Shown here piece by piece: positions 25,981-33,773 of a DNA stretch of 64,000 nt. The DNA lies in assembly GCA_040220895.1 (NCBI GenBank), contig JAVJVY010000019.1, positions 62,001 through 126,000 of the forward strand, read 5' to 3'. The stretch is from UBA11591 sp040220895 (GTDB taxonomy: Bacteria; Bacteroidota; Bacteroidia; Flavobacteriales_E; Vicingaceae). Numbering within the stretch: position 1 is the first letter of the stretch; each line of letters begins with the position of its first letter. The translations under genes and the position numbers were made by a program. The notes under the pieces were generated by a model, which searched no databases, had not been told where the DNA came from, and was given only the letters and a program-made list of their open reading frames with translations.

Positions 25981-27279
25981 ATGATATCGATCATTGTTTT
26001 TATCCTTCTTGTAATCACGACCGCATTTGTGTTCGGACGGCGCGTGATGCAAGTGAGAAAGAATATCCTTTTGGGTCGGGACATTGATCGAAGTGATCAA
26101 AAGTCAGAGCGATTAAAACTAATGACCTTGGTGGCTATCGGGCAATCAAAAATGGTTCGTAGACCGATTGCCGGACTTATGCACATTCTAATCTATGTGG
26201 GTTTTGTTATCATCAACATCGAAATTCTGGAAATACTTATTGATGGCTTGACCGGATCTCACCGAGTATTTCTACCGCTTTTGGGTGGGAGTTATACGGC
26301 CTTTATTTCCTCTTTTGAAATACTGGCGGTGCTGGTGATACTTTCCTGTGTTGTTTTTCTGGCAAGAAGGAATATAATAAGGCTAAAACGGTTCTGGAGT
26401 GCGGAAATGACCTCTTGGCCCAGATCTGACGCAAACATCATACTTGTGGTTGAAATTTTGTTAATGGTCGCTTTTCTAAGCATGGATGCCGCTGATCAAG
26501 TGCTACAAACGAGTATGCCAAATGATTATCACCACACCGGTTCATTTTTTGTAAGTGCCTTCCTGGTTCCTTTTTTTGAAGGAATGTCGGCTTCATCTCT
26601 TATGGCAACCGAACGTTTTATGTGGTGGTTTCATATTGTAGGTATTCTGGCCTTTTTAAATTATGTGCCCTATTCCAAGCATTTTCACATTTTTCTTGCC
26701 TTTCCCAATGTCTTTTACTCAAACTTGAGTGCCAAAGGGCAAATGAACAACTTGAGTCGGGTGACTGATGAGGTCAAATTGATGATGGATCCCAATGCGG
26801 ATCCCTATGCGGCTCCGGTTGATGCAAACGCGACCAATGATCGGTTTGGCGCCAAGGACGTTGCCGACCTTTCTTGGAAACAATTGATGGACGCCTATAC
26901 ATGTACAGAATGTGGAAGATGCTCTTCAAATTGCCCGGCCAATCAAACCGGAAAATTGCTGTCTCCCAGAAAGATCATGATGGATACCCGTGACCGACTG
27001 GAAGAATTCGGAAAAGGCCTGAATCCTGAGACATCGCTCTTGGGGAATTATATTACCGAAGAAGAATTATGGGCTTGCACAACTTGCAATGCATGCACCG
27101 AGAGTTGTCCGGTAAACATCGATCCACTATCAATAATTCTGGACATGCGCAGATACCTGGTCATGGAAGAGTCTAAAATGCCATCTGAACTGATGACTAT
27201 GTCGAGTAATATAGAAAATAACGGAGCTCCATGGCAATTTGCTGCGGCAGACCGAGCTAACTGGAGAAATGAAGGATAA
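25981..27279 (+). CDS. Membrane Fe-S oxidoreductase with two 4Fe-4S clusters (HdrC/NarI-like)
   Basis: 432 residues. About five membrane helices fill residues 1-240, including histidines in GLMHILIYVGF and in FHIVGILAFLNYVPYSKHFH that could bind haem as in NarI-like cytochromes. The cytoplasmic C-terminal part has two classical ferredoxin motifs, CTECGRCSSNCPAN and CTTCNACTESCPVN (about residues 303-313 and 362-372). The CCG domains that normally complete this enzyme type are encoded separately at 27697-28479. Probable role: electron transfer between a quinone pool or haem and a soluble partner; the substrate is unknown. It starts three bases after the MCE stop. Confidence 0.85.
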   Translation: MISIIVFILLVITTAFVFGRRVMQVRKNILLGRDIDRSDQKSERLKLMTLVAIGQSKMVRRPIAGLMHILIYVGFVIINIEILEILIDGLTGSHRVFLPLLGGSYTAFISSFEILAVLVILSCVVFLARRNIIRLKRFWSAEMTSWPRSDANIILVVEILLMVAFLSMDAADQVLQTSMPNDYHHTGSFFVSAFLVPFFEGMSASSLMATERFMWWFHIVGILAFLNYVPYSKHFHIFLAFPNVFYSNLSAKGQMNNLSRVTDEVKLMMDPNADPYAAPVDANATNDRFGAKDVADLSWKQLMDAYTCTECGRCSSNCPANQTGKLLSPRKIMMDTRDRLEEFGKGLNPETSLLGNYITEEELWACTTCNACTESCPVNIDPLSIILDMRRYLVMEESKMPSELMTMSSNIENNGAPWQFAAADRANWRNEG

Positions 27280-27700
27280 GTTAATAGAGCTAAAAGAAAA
27301 GGGTAAGACCATAAGTCCGGCCCTGCCTGAGGAAATCAAGAATTTTCTGATCGACATTGACGGAACAATTTGTGACGACATACCTAATGAGGAGCCCGAG
27401 CGAATGAAAACGGCTCAGGTGTATCCATCTGCCCTGCAGACAATAAATAAATGGTTCGATGAAGGACACATCATTACCTTTTTCACGTCCCGAACAGAAG
27501 AACACAGGGAGATCACCGAACAATGGCTGGATGAAAACGGTTTCAGGTATCACGGTTTATTGGTGGGTAAGCCCCGGGGTGGTAATTATCACTGGATAGA
27601 CAACCACATAGTCAGGGCCACTAGATTTGAAGGAGAATTTACCGATATGATCACCGTAGAAAGAAAAATTGAAGTATTTGAAAATCGCGATAAGGGATGA
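27269..27700 (+). CDS. HAD-superfamily phosphatase/nucleotidase, BT0820-like
   Basis: 143 residues from the ATG at 27269, which overlaps the upstream stop by 11 bases and has GGAGAA just before it; an earlier in-frame TTG at 27239 would lie 41 bases inside the upstream gene. Motif I is FLIDIDGTICDD, motif II FFTSR, and a Lys-containing GKPRGG and DNHIVRA segment follow, matching the small Bacteroidota BT0820 family. The reaction is presumably phosphate-ester hydrolysis; the substrate is unknown. It is wedged by overlaps between the two halves of an Fe-S oxidoreductase, an arrangement with no obvious biochemical explanation. Confidence 0.82.
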   Translation: MKDKLIELKEKGKTISPALPEEIKNFLIDIDGTICDDIPNEEPERMKTAQVYPSALQTINKWFDEGHIITFFTSRTEEHREITEQWLDENGFRYHGLLVGKPRGGNYHWIDNHIVRATRFEGEFTDMITVERKIEVFENRDKG

Positions 27701-28479
27701 GTTTGAATGTTAAAACAATGGCTGAATTCACGGCTGAAGGTAAGAAGCCGGACGTACTTTTTTGGGTCGGTTGTGCAGGCAGTTACGACGATCGGGCTAA
27801 AAAGATTTCTTCTGCTTTTGCCAAGATATTGAACCACTTGGAGATCTCATTTGGAATTCTTGGCTCGGAAGAATCCTGCTCGGGTGATCCCGCTAAAAGA
27901 GCGGGAAACGAATTCCTGTTTCAAATGCAAGCCATGACCAATATTGCCGTCATGAACGAATATGGCGTTAAGAAAGTGGTAACAGCTTGTCCCCATTGCT
28001 TCAATATCATTAAGAATGAATATCCACAACTAGGCGGAAATTACGATGTATTACACCACAGTCAGTTTCTTTCTGAACTTATGGCAAGTGGACGACTCAA
28101 AGTAGACGGAAAGGTACTGGGAGATAAAAAGATCACTTTTCACGACCCCTGTTACCTGGGAAGAGGAAATGATGAATACGATGCACCGAGGGAATTAATC
28201 GATGGGTTGACAAACGATCTGGTTGAAATGAAGAGGAGCAGAAGGAATTCGCTGTGTTGCGGTGCTGGAGGAGCCCAGATGTTCAAAGAAGCTGAAAAGG
28301 GTGATAAAGAAGTGAACATGGAAAGAATGGAAGATGTTATGGAAGTAGGCCCTGATATTACGGCTGTTGGTTGTCCTTTTTGCATGACCATGCTAACCGA
28401 TGGTGTTAAAATGAATGAAAAAGAGATAGAAGTACTCGACTTGGCCGAACTTGTTGCCAAAGCATGTAAATTAGACTGA
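27697..28479 (+). CDS. CCG-domain Fe-S protein (HdrB/GlpC/LutA-like)
   Basis: 260 residues, soluble. Two cysteine-rich CCG domains: the first has WVGCAG, SEESCSGDPAKR and TACPHCFN; the second has HDPCYLGR, the diagnostic SLCCGAGGAQ and VGCPFCMTML. In heterodisulfide reductase, lactate utilisation protein A and glycerol-3-phosphate dehydrogenase subunit C such domains hold non-cubane 4Fe-4S clusters at the catalytic site. With the membrane protein at 25981-27279 it would form one two-subunit oxidoreductase. Start by ATGA overlap with the HAD gene. Confidence 0.88.
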   Translation: MSLNVKTMAEFTAEGKKPDVLFWVGCAGSYDDRAKKISSAFAKILNHLEISFGILGSEESCSGDPAKRAGNEFLFQMQAMTNIAVMNEYGVKKVVTACPHCFNIIKNEYPQLGGNYDVLHHSQFLSELMASGRLKVDGKVLGDKKITFHDPCYLGRGNDEYDAPRELIDGLTNDLVEMKRSRRNSLCCGAGGAQMFKEAEKGDKEVNMERMEDVMEVGPDITAVGCPFCMTMLTDGVKMNEKEIEVLDLAELVAKACKLD

Positions 28480-28480
28480 A

Positions 28481-28954
28481 ATGTTGACACAGACAAGTAA
28501 TACCAGGTTATGGATTTATCGATCGGTAAAGGAACTGACCGATGAGCAAAAAGAATTGATATACCCGTTGTGCCATAAATTTATCTCGGAATGGTCGAGT
28601 CACGGTCAAAAGTTAGATGCTGATTTCCGGATACTTGATGGTCATTTCCTGATATTTTTTGTGAATGAAGTATCTGCAAAAGCTTCGGGTTGCTCCATTG
28701 ATTCCTCGGTAGCTCTTATTAAACAGCTTGAATCGGAATTTAAACTTGGTTTATTGGATCGAATGAGTATTCCTTTTCGAATAGAGGACAAGGTGGTTAT
28801 GATTAATTTCCAAGATATACCTGCACTGTATAAAAAAGGAGATATTAGCGATAACTCATTGGTATATAATCTCTTATTACAGGACGGATCCCTATTTGAA
28901 GAGCAATGGCTAATACCTTTTTCCTCTAGCGTGTATTTTCAGTCAATTCTCTGA
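28481..28954 (+). CDS. Conserved hypothetical protein
   Basis: 157 residues, no signal peptide or membrane helix. N-terminal SNTRLWIYRSVKELTDEQ and later FFVNEVSAKASGCSIDSSV resemble a small Bacteroidota protein often found after this Fe-S gene pair and sometimes misnamed as an ABC transporter ATPase; no Walker motif is present. A Cys next to SIDSS is the only possible active-site feature I see. It begins one base after the CCG gene and ends the operon. Function unknown. Confidence 0.7.
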   Translation: MLTQTSNTRLWIYRSVKELTDEQKELIYPLCHKFISEWSSHGQKLDADFRILDGHFLIFFVNEVSAKASGCSIDSSVALIKQLESEFKLGLLDRMSIPFRIEDKVVMINFQDIPALYKKGDISDNSLVYNLLLQDGSLFEEQWLIPFSSSVYFQSIL

Positions 28955-29086
28955 TTTTTTATCGAAGCCCTTCACTTTTCCAGCCGCACTTCCTGGATAA
29001 TCGCTTCAAAAAAAGGACATTAGGGATGCACTAGAATCAGCATTCGGAACTTACAAGGGATTGAGGTTAATATCTGGCATATAACA

Positions 29087-30835
29087 TTACCTGGTAAAAT
29101 TGAAAATCAGTTCATTTTTATTCCCAATCTTATCCCTGACCACTACTTTGTACGTATGTTCACCCGGTGTTAATCCTTCTTCAAAATAATGGATGAGTTG
29201 CTTTTTTTTGTAATCAAATTCTTGTAACGCCCATTTGCCGTCAATGTAGGCATCGTACTTGAATACTCCAGACAGGTTGTCTTCTGCTTTGATGATAATA
29301 CTCCACTTCCCTCTCATGTCTCCACTAGGAGGCACGTTTACTTTGGTCAATTTAGGTTTTACAGAATCGATCATTAGCGTATAAGGACCAAAACTACGGG
29401 TCTTCACGATAATGTAATCTCCTTTCCAGTAACCGCCTTCGGGAACAATACCACCGTTTTTGTCCTTTGAAACAATTGTCGCAAATTTTCTAATGTCCAA
29501 GGGCATATCCTTAACTTTTATACTAAGCGCCATGTAAGATTGCAAAGGAGTGTACCAATCATGAATATGATATAGCGGAGTGAAGCTGCGAGGCAAAGTA
29601 TCACCCTTCCAGAATTTGAAGGCCAGGTCTTCATAAAGAATATTTGCCGGGAGGTAGATCATGATGTCTTCCTTTTCGAGGGAATTCGCTTGATCACACC
29701 TGAAATATTCTTCCGGCATTTGCCTGATGACTCCCTGATCCGATCTGGAAGGCTCTGATCCTTGCAATTGAAAATCAAGGATACTTTCATTCCCATAACT
29801 GTCTCGTATCTTATATCTAAAGTTTTCGATAATGCCTGGCCTGATCTCGATGATTCCATCACCGATCTTTTTAGGGTAGATTTTTAAACGATTATTAGGC
29901 CGTACAAACGTACAGTATATCCATGTTTTATTTTTCATCCGCTCTTCGTAATCGACCATGGAATTCATGTAACGGGTTTCGTGAAATTCAAACTTATCCA
30001 TTCGCTGTTGGAAAATCAGGTCACCGTTCCGGTATAGATCTATTTCATAGATTCCACATTTATTTGGAACCTCGTTCAGTCGATCAAACACTTGCAGGCC
30101 CAAGGCAATCTTTCCACTGACTTTGATTGGTTCAGAGTCATGAAGGCGGTAGTCGTTTTGGCTTTTTATGACCTTTGATTTGACTTTTTTATAAGTACCG
30201 TTCACCTGTGCTAGATCTTCGCGCGGGTATACATATACAGCTATTATTTCCGGTGAAATGTCGTCGGATATATCAAATCCAAAGAGCAAGGGATTAACCG
30301 GAGCTTCGCTCTTTGTTTCGCGCAATTCAAAGTGGAGGTGGGGGGCAGAGCTGCTACCGGAATTCCCAGAAATTCCAATCAGATCTCCTTGTTTTATTGG
30401 GAATCTCGAAGCGCTTGGATACATTTCAACCGCAAACTTTTTATTGGCATACTGATAGGATTTTACCGCTTTTTCAATTTCATCATTAAATTTTTGTAGA
30501 TGAGCATATACGCTGGTATAGCCATTGGGATGACGCACGTAGACCACTCTTCCATATCCAAAAGGTGAAATCTTTATTCTTGAGACGTAACCACTTGCAA
30601 CAGAGCGAACGTTTAGGCCCTCCCTCCCCTGTGTTTTGATGTCAAGACCGGAATGGAAATGATTATTCCTCAGCTCTGCAAAACTTCCTGCCAAGTACAG
30701 TGGCACATCTAGCGGAGAAGTAAATTCTTTGGTCTGTGCCTGAACCTGAGCCGTTGAAGAAAAATTCAAAGCTGTAAAAAGAAATGTCAAGATTATTGGA
30801 AAAGCAATTATTAGGCGCATAGATAGACGATACAT
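29087..30835 (-). CDS. M23 family metallopeptidase
   Basis: 582 residues from the ATG at 30835; an ATG five codons later (30820) gives a cleaner signal peptide. The LytM/M23 domain comes first (about 45-180), with zinc ligands H61 and D65 in NHFHSGLD, H112 in YAHLQ, and HLHFE with H166 and H168, so it looks active as a peptidoglycan DD-endopeptidase. The remaining 400 residues are beta-rich and end in an Ig/FN3-like segment (DNLSGVFKYDAYIDGKW, then VRDKIGN). Secreted to the periplasm. It is divergent from the coiled-coil/zapA pair, which hints at a role in division or cell-shape control. Confidence 0.88.
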   Translation of the reverse strand: MYRLSMRLIIAFPIILTFLFTALNFSSTAQVQAQTKEFTSPLDVPLYLAGSFAELRNNHFHSGLDIKTQGREGLNVRSVASGYVSRIKISPFGYGRVVYVRHPNGYTSVYAHLQKFNDEIEKAVKSYQYANKKFAVEMYPSASRFPIKQGDLIGISGNSGSSSAPHLHFELRETKSEAPVNPLLFGFDISDDISPEIIAVYVYPREDLAQVNGTYKKVKSKVIKSQNDYRLHDSEPIKVSGKIALGLQVFDRLNEVPNKCGIYEIDLYRNGDLIFQQRMDKFEFHETRYMNSMVDYEERMKNKTWIYCTFVRPNNRLKIYPKKIGDGIIEIRPGIIENFRYKIRDSYGNESILDFQLQGSEPSRSDQGVIRQMPEEYFRCDQANSLEKEDIMIYLPANILYEDLAFKFWKGDTLPRSFTPLYHIHDWYTPLQSYMALSIKVKDMPLDIRKFATIVSKDKNGGIVPEGGYWKGDYIIVKTRSFGPYTLMIDSVKPKLTKVNVPPSGDMRGKWSIIIKAEDNLSGVFKYDAYIDGKWALQEFDYKKKQLIHYFEEGLTPGEHTYKVVVRDKIGNKNELIFNFTR

Positions 30836-30840
30836 CCGGC

Positions 30841-30848
30841 CAAAACTA
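30841..30848 (-). promoter_or_regulatory. Candidate -7 box TAGTTTTG of the M23 peptidase gene
   Basis: Exact TAnnTTTG on the minus strand, separated by only 5 bases from the ATG at 30835. If used, the message would be nearly leaderless, or would start translation at the second ATG (30820). No -33 match at normal spacing. Confidence 0.4.
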
Positions 30849-30912
30849 CGGCTTCAGGTAATTCTTGCGGAAATAAGGACAAGAAGTTATGGACAATTTG
30901 ATATGAAAAATA

Positions 30913-30920
30913 TAGATTTG
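30913..30920 (+). promoter_or_regulatory. Candidate -7 box TAGATTTG of the coiled-coil/zapA operon
   Basis: Exact TAnnTTTG, 8 bases before the ATG at 30929. The bases between include AGGAG, so either the -7 box or a Shine-Dalgarno site is coincidental, or the leader is extremely short. TTTG at 30897-30900 is only 12 bases upstream, too close for a normal -33. Confidence 0.4.
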
Positions 30921-30928
30921 TAGGAGAC

Positions 30929-31219
30929 ATGAATCCACAGGACCTACAAAATGAAATCGCCGACTTGCGCACGAATGTTGCGGCATTGATCGAAGGTTTG
31001 TCGGAAATGAGGAAAAGTGATCTGCAACTTCGTCAGCAGATAAGTGAATTGAAAAGCGAAAACACAAACTACAAAGAGCAGATTAGTTTTTTAGAAGAAA
31101 AGAATAAGATGCTTGGTTTAGCTACGGCCGTGCCCTTGGAGGAAAAACTTGAAATGAAAAGAAAGATCCGCGAACTGGTGAGGGATATTGACGATTGCAT
31201 CACCATGATCAACAAATAA
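30929..31219 (+). CDS. Small coiled-coil protein paired with ZapA
   Basis: 96 residues, almost entirely heptad-like and highly charged (for example LRQQISELKSENTNYK), with no signal peptide or membrane helix. It ends five bases before zapA and has AGGAG two bases before its ATG. In enterobacteria a coiled-coil protein (ZapB) partners ZapA at the division ring; this protein is similar in size and style, but I see no clear sequence identity, so a ZapB-like role is inferred from position and shape only. Confidence 0.7.
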   Translation: MNPQDLQNEIADLRTNVAALIEGLSEMRKSDLQLRQQISELKSENTNYKEQISFLEEKNKMLGLATAVPLEEKLEMKRKIRELVRDIDDCITMINK

Positions 31220-31224
31220 ATGCA

Positions 31225-31506
31225 ATGAGCGATTTATCCATCAAGATCAATATAGCCAATAGGGTTTATCCCATGACTATCAAGAGTGAAGAAGAAGAAA
31301 CCGTTCGTAAAACGGCTAAGATGATCAATGAAAAGATAAAGGATTACGAGAGTAGTTATGCTGTCAAAGACAAACAAGATCTTTTAGCCATGTGCGCTCT
31401 TGAATATGGCGCCAATAATGATGCTGCTCTTAAGAATTGGTCAGATGCCGAATCGCTTATCGATCAAGTCAGGGAATTGAACGAACAGATCAAGTCGGCT
31501 CTCTGA
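31225..31506 (+). CDS. zapA: Cell division protein ZapA
   Basis: 93 residues from the ATG at 31225. Typical ZapA layout: an N-terminal beta strand pair (SIKINIANRVYPMTIKSEEEE), the helix VRKTAKMINEKIKDYES, then a long C-terminal coiled coil including DLLAMCALEYG. ZapA bundles FtsZ filaments at midcell. A longer frame from 31195 would overlap the preceding gene by 25 bases and add an atypical N-terminus. Downstream lies a structured, terminator-ended segment read here as 6S RNA, a gene order also seen in proteobacteria. Confidence 0.9.
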   Translation: MSDLSIKINIANRVYPMTIKSEEEETVRKTAKMINEKIKDYESSYAVKDKQDLLAMCALEYGANNDAALKNWSDAESLIDQVRELNEQIKSAL

Positions 31507-31543
31507 AGGTATACTGCGTTCTTTGTTATTGGTTTTATTTTTT

Positions 31544-31742
31544 CCCGCACAGGTTCTTGATATTGGTAAACTCAACACTAAACAATCTGGACCCAAGGCT
31601 TATAAGTTATTAGAGCAGGCCTATATATTCCCGGATTCCGGGAGGATCCATCAAATGATGGACGTAGGAAGGTCGAAGAACTTGGCTGGTCCACCCATTT
31701 TTTACTAGGGGTTTACTCAATGCGATCTGTGCGGGTTTTTTT
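31544..31742 (+). ncRNA. ssrS: Candidate 6S RNA
   Basis: The segment just after zapA folds as a 6S-like rod. The closing stem is CCCGCACAG (31544-31552) with CTGTGCGGG (31727-31735), then an internal loop, then ATTGGTAAAC (31562-31571) with GTTTACTCAAT (31711-31721, one bulged T). A large central bubble follows (16 bases, 31572-31587, facing 17 bases, 31694-31710). Above it TGGACC-CAAG (31588-31597) pairs with CTTG and GGTCCA (31681-31684, 31688-31693). The apical part holds a CCCGG/CCGGG hairpin (31630-31642) and a TCCATC/GATGGA hairpin (31647-31662). Seven T follow the closing stem. 6S RNA mimics an open promoter and sequesters RNA polymerase; zapA-ssrS synteny supports the call. No coding signal fits here. 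Confidence 0.65.
31727..31742 (+). terminator. Intrinsic terminator closing the 6S RNA candidate
   Basis: CTGTGCGGG followed by seven T. Its pairing partner is the far 5' arm at 31544-31552, as in 6S RNAs whose closing stem doubles as the terminator stem. Confidence 0.6.
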
Positions 31743-31787
31743 AAAGAGCATGCAAATTCAGAATTGTTGTTGTAAATCACCCATAAA

Positions 31788-32894
31788 TTGAGAATCCTTT
31801 TTCTTGCCGATCACACCTCTATTCACACTAAAAAATGGGCAATGTCACTGGTTGATTGTGGAAATGAAGTGTACATCTTCAGTCTAACCGCAAGTGAGGG
31901 TGATGAATTTCCCAACCACTCTGAAATTCAAGTTCACTCTTTACAACTTAGGGCAGAAAAATTCAGTGCTTCTCAATTTAGTAAATTATTGTATTTAAGG
32001 TATTTACCGGCGTTAAGGCGTTTTGTAAAGCAGGTGCAACCAGACATTGTTCACGCACATTATGCCACCAGTTATGGGCTTCTTGGGGTGCTTTCTGGTC
32101 ACAAAAAACTAATAATCTCAGTTTGGGGAGCGGACGTCTTTGATTTTCCCAACAATTTTATTAAAAAGCGACTGCTGCGGTATATTTTAAATAGTGCCAA
32201 AATTGTTCTCTCAACGAGTGAAGTGATGGCTAAATTAACCAGAACTTACACCAACAGGGCAGTTGAGGTCACTCCTTTTGGCATTGATACCGACAAGTTT
32301 AAAACGGGTTCAGCAAAAGGGTTGTTCCAAAAAGAGGCCTTTGTGATAGGTACGGTCAAGACCCTGGAAGAAAAATACGGGATTTCTTATTTAATGATGG
32401 CCTTTGAAATGCTTAGAAAGGAGTATAAAAATGATTCGCTTAAGCTGCTGATCGTTGGCAAGGGATCGCAAGAAATAGAGTTAAAGGAATTGGCGAGAGA
32501 ATTATCAATAGAGGAAGATGTCCATTTTATAGGCAAAATTCCCAATCATAAGGTGCCTGAGTACTTGAATGAAATGGACGTTTATGTGGCTTTGTCGACC
32601 CTTGAAAGTGAAAGTTTTGGCGTGGCAATTCTTGAGGCTTCGTCTTGCGAAATTCCTGTAGTTGTTTCTGATGTAGGTGGCTTACCCGAGGTTGTGGAAA
32701 ACGGTAAAACCGGAATGGTCGTGCCTAGAAAAAATAGCATTGCCGCTTATGAAGCCATGAAAAGCCTTTACCTAAATGAGGAGCTGCGAATAAGCATGGG
32801 TAAAAATGGACGCCTCCGGGTAAAAGAAATGTACGAATGGGAGTATTGCCTGCAAAAAATGATAGGTATCTACAATGAACAGATGCGTGCATGA
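31788..32894 (+). CDS. Glycosyltransferase family 4 protein
   Basis: 368 residues from a TTG at 31788; an in-frame stop lies 15 bases upstream and the protein's expected start RILFLADHTSIHTKKWA follows at once. GT-B fold: HAHYATSYGLLG and VWGADVFDFP in the acceptor half, and the donor half with GTVKTLEEKYG, LNEMDVYVALSTLESESFGVAILEA (E-x7-E) and a VVSDVGGLPEVV loop. A retaining transferase for surface glycan assembly; sugar unknown. It is isolated on the plus strand between the 6S RNA candidate and the Wzz-like gene, with which it meets end to end without a gap. Confidence 0.88.
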   Translation: MRILFLADHTSIHTKKWAMSLVDCGNEVYIFSLTASEGDEFPNHSEIQVHSLQLRAEKFSASQFSKLLYLRYLPALRRFVKQVQPDIVHAHYATSYGLLGVLSGHKKLIISVWGADVFDFPNNFIKKRLLRYILNSAKIVLSTSEVMAKLTRTYTNRAVEVTPFGIDTDKFKTGSAKGLFQKEAFVIGTVKTLEEKYGISYLMMAFEMLRKEYKNDSLKLLIVGKGSQEIELKELARELSIEEDVHFIGKIPNHKVPEYLNEMDVYVALSTLESESFGVAILEASSCEIPVVVSDVGGLPEVVENGKTGMVVPRKNSIAAYEAMKSLYLNEELRISMGKNGRLRVKEMYEWEYCLQKMIGIYNEQMRA

Positions 32895-33659
32895 TCAATC
32901 TTCACGCATATCGGATTTTGCGTTGGAGATTAAGTACTGAACAAAGAGCAGACTCAGTACAATGATGTTTGAAAAAATGAAATAAACTAAGTTCTTAGGT
33001 TTTTCGGGGAATTTCGGGACAACCGGAGCATTCAGAGGCCTCACTTTTTCCAATCGAAAGTGACTCACCATCAACTCACTTAATTTATTCTCGAGAAAAA
33101 TTCGGTTTAAATTAGAGCGCGAAGATACCAGGGGCTCGGCATTATTTTCTTTTGTGAATTGCCAAAGCGTTTTATCTGTATTACCAACAACACTGTCGGG
33201 CTTTGAAAGTTGATTTTTAATGTAGGCCATTTCAACTTCAAGTCGTTTTCTGGCGTAATTGTTATCTGCATTCAGAATCGAATCTGTGTTCAGATAATGT
33301 ACAAGTGCGTTATAGAATCCTTGCATAACCCCTTGGTCTCTGGTCCTTAAATCGACCTCGATCAAGCTTCCTTCCAAAATATCGTACTCGGCACTTTTGA
33401 TCAATAAAAATTCCTCTTGACTAATGCCCAATTTGTTTTTAAAAGCAATGCTGTCTTTGGTCATCAAAAGTTCGAATAAATTATCTATGGCGTGGGCAAC
33501 TTCTACCCCATTGTTTTTAGGATTCAAGGTAAACTTGGTCTGATAAACAGACTCTTTCAAAGTTCCAAGTAAATAGAACGCACCAAATAGGACAACGACT
33601 CCAACAAAGTATTGCAGGAAAAGCTTTTTCCAATGATCTAGTATGTATTGTAACAACAT
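32895..33659 (-). CDS. Wzz-like polysaccharide chain-length determinant
   Basis: 254 residues with two membrane helices (about 14-34 and 227-245) flanking a periplasmic, charged and helical domain, and a short C-terminal cytoplasmic tail; no kinase domain. PVVPKFPEKPKN just before the second helix corresponds to the proline-rich motif of polysaccharide co-polymerases. It would regulate the chain length of O-antigen-like polymers. It is downstream of the polymerase-like gene at 33774 (114-base gap). This is the second co-polymerase of the window besides the Wzc-like kinase. Confidence 0.75.
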   Translation of the reverse strand: MLLQYILDHWKKLFLQYFVGVVVLFGAFYLLGTLKESVYQTKFTLNPKNNGVEVAHAIDNLFELLMTKDSIAFKNKLGISQEEFLLIKSAEYDILEGSLIEVDLRTRDQGVMQGFYNALVHYLNTDSILNADNNYARKRLEVEMAYIKNQLSKPDSVVGNTDKTLWQFTKENNAEPLVSSRSNLNRIFLENKLSELMVSHFRLEKVRPLNAPVVPKFPEKPKNLVYFIFSNIIVLSLLFVQYLISNAKSDMRED

Positions 33660-33773
33660 ATATGCTTTTGTTAATCTAGCTAATCTTTGCCTAGATAAGT
33701 TGTGCCATCGACTATAGTCGGGCTAAAATAAATATAATTCCTGCAACTACCTTTTATCCCAATTCAGTTCGAG

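Noticed and set aside
28960..29015. A possible terminator in the gap between the hypothetical gene and the M23 gene
   Set aside because: The GAAGC/GCTTC stem is preceded by T and followed by A on the plus strand, the reverse of an intrinsic terminator, and gives no T-tract in either direction.
31523..31708. A 61-codon open frame in the region after zapA
   Set aside because: It overlaps the folded, terminator-ended segment, has no recognisable protein features and is better explained as part of the 6S RNA candidate.
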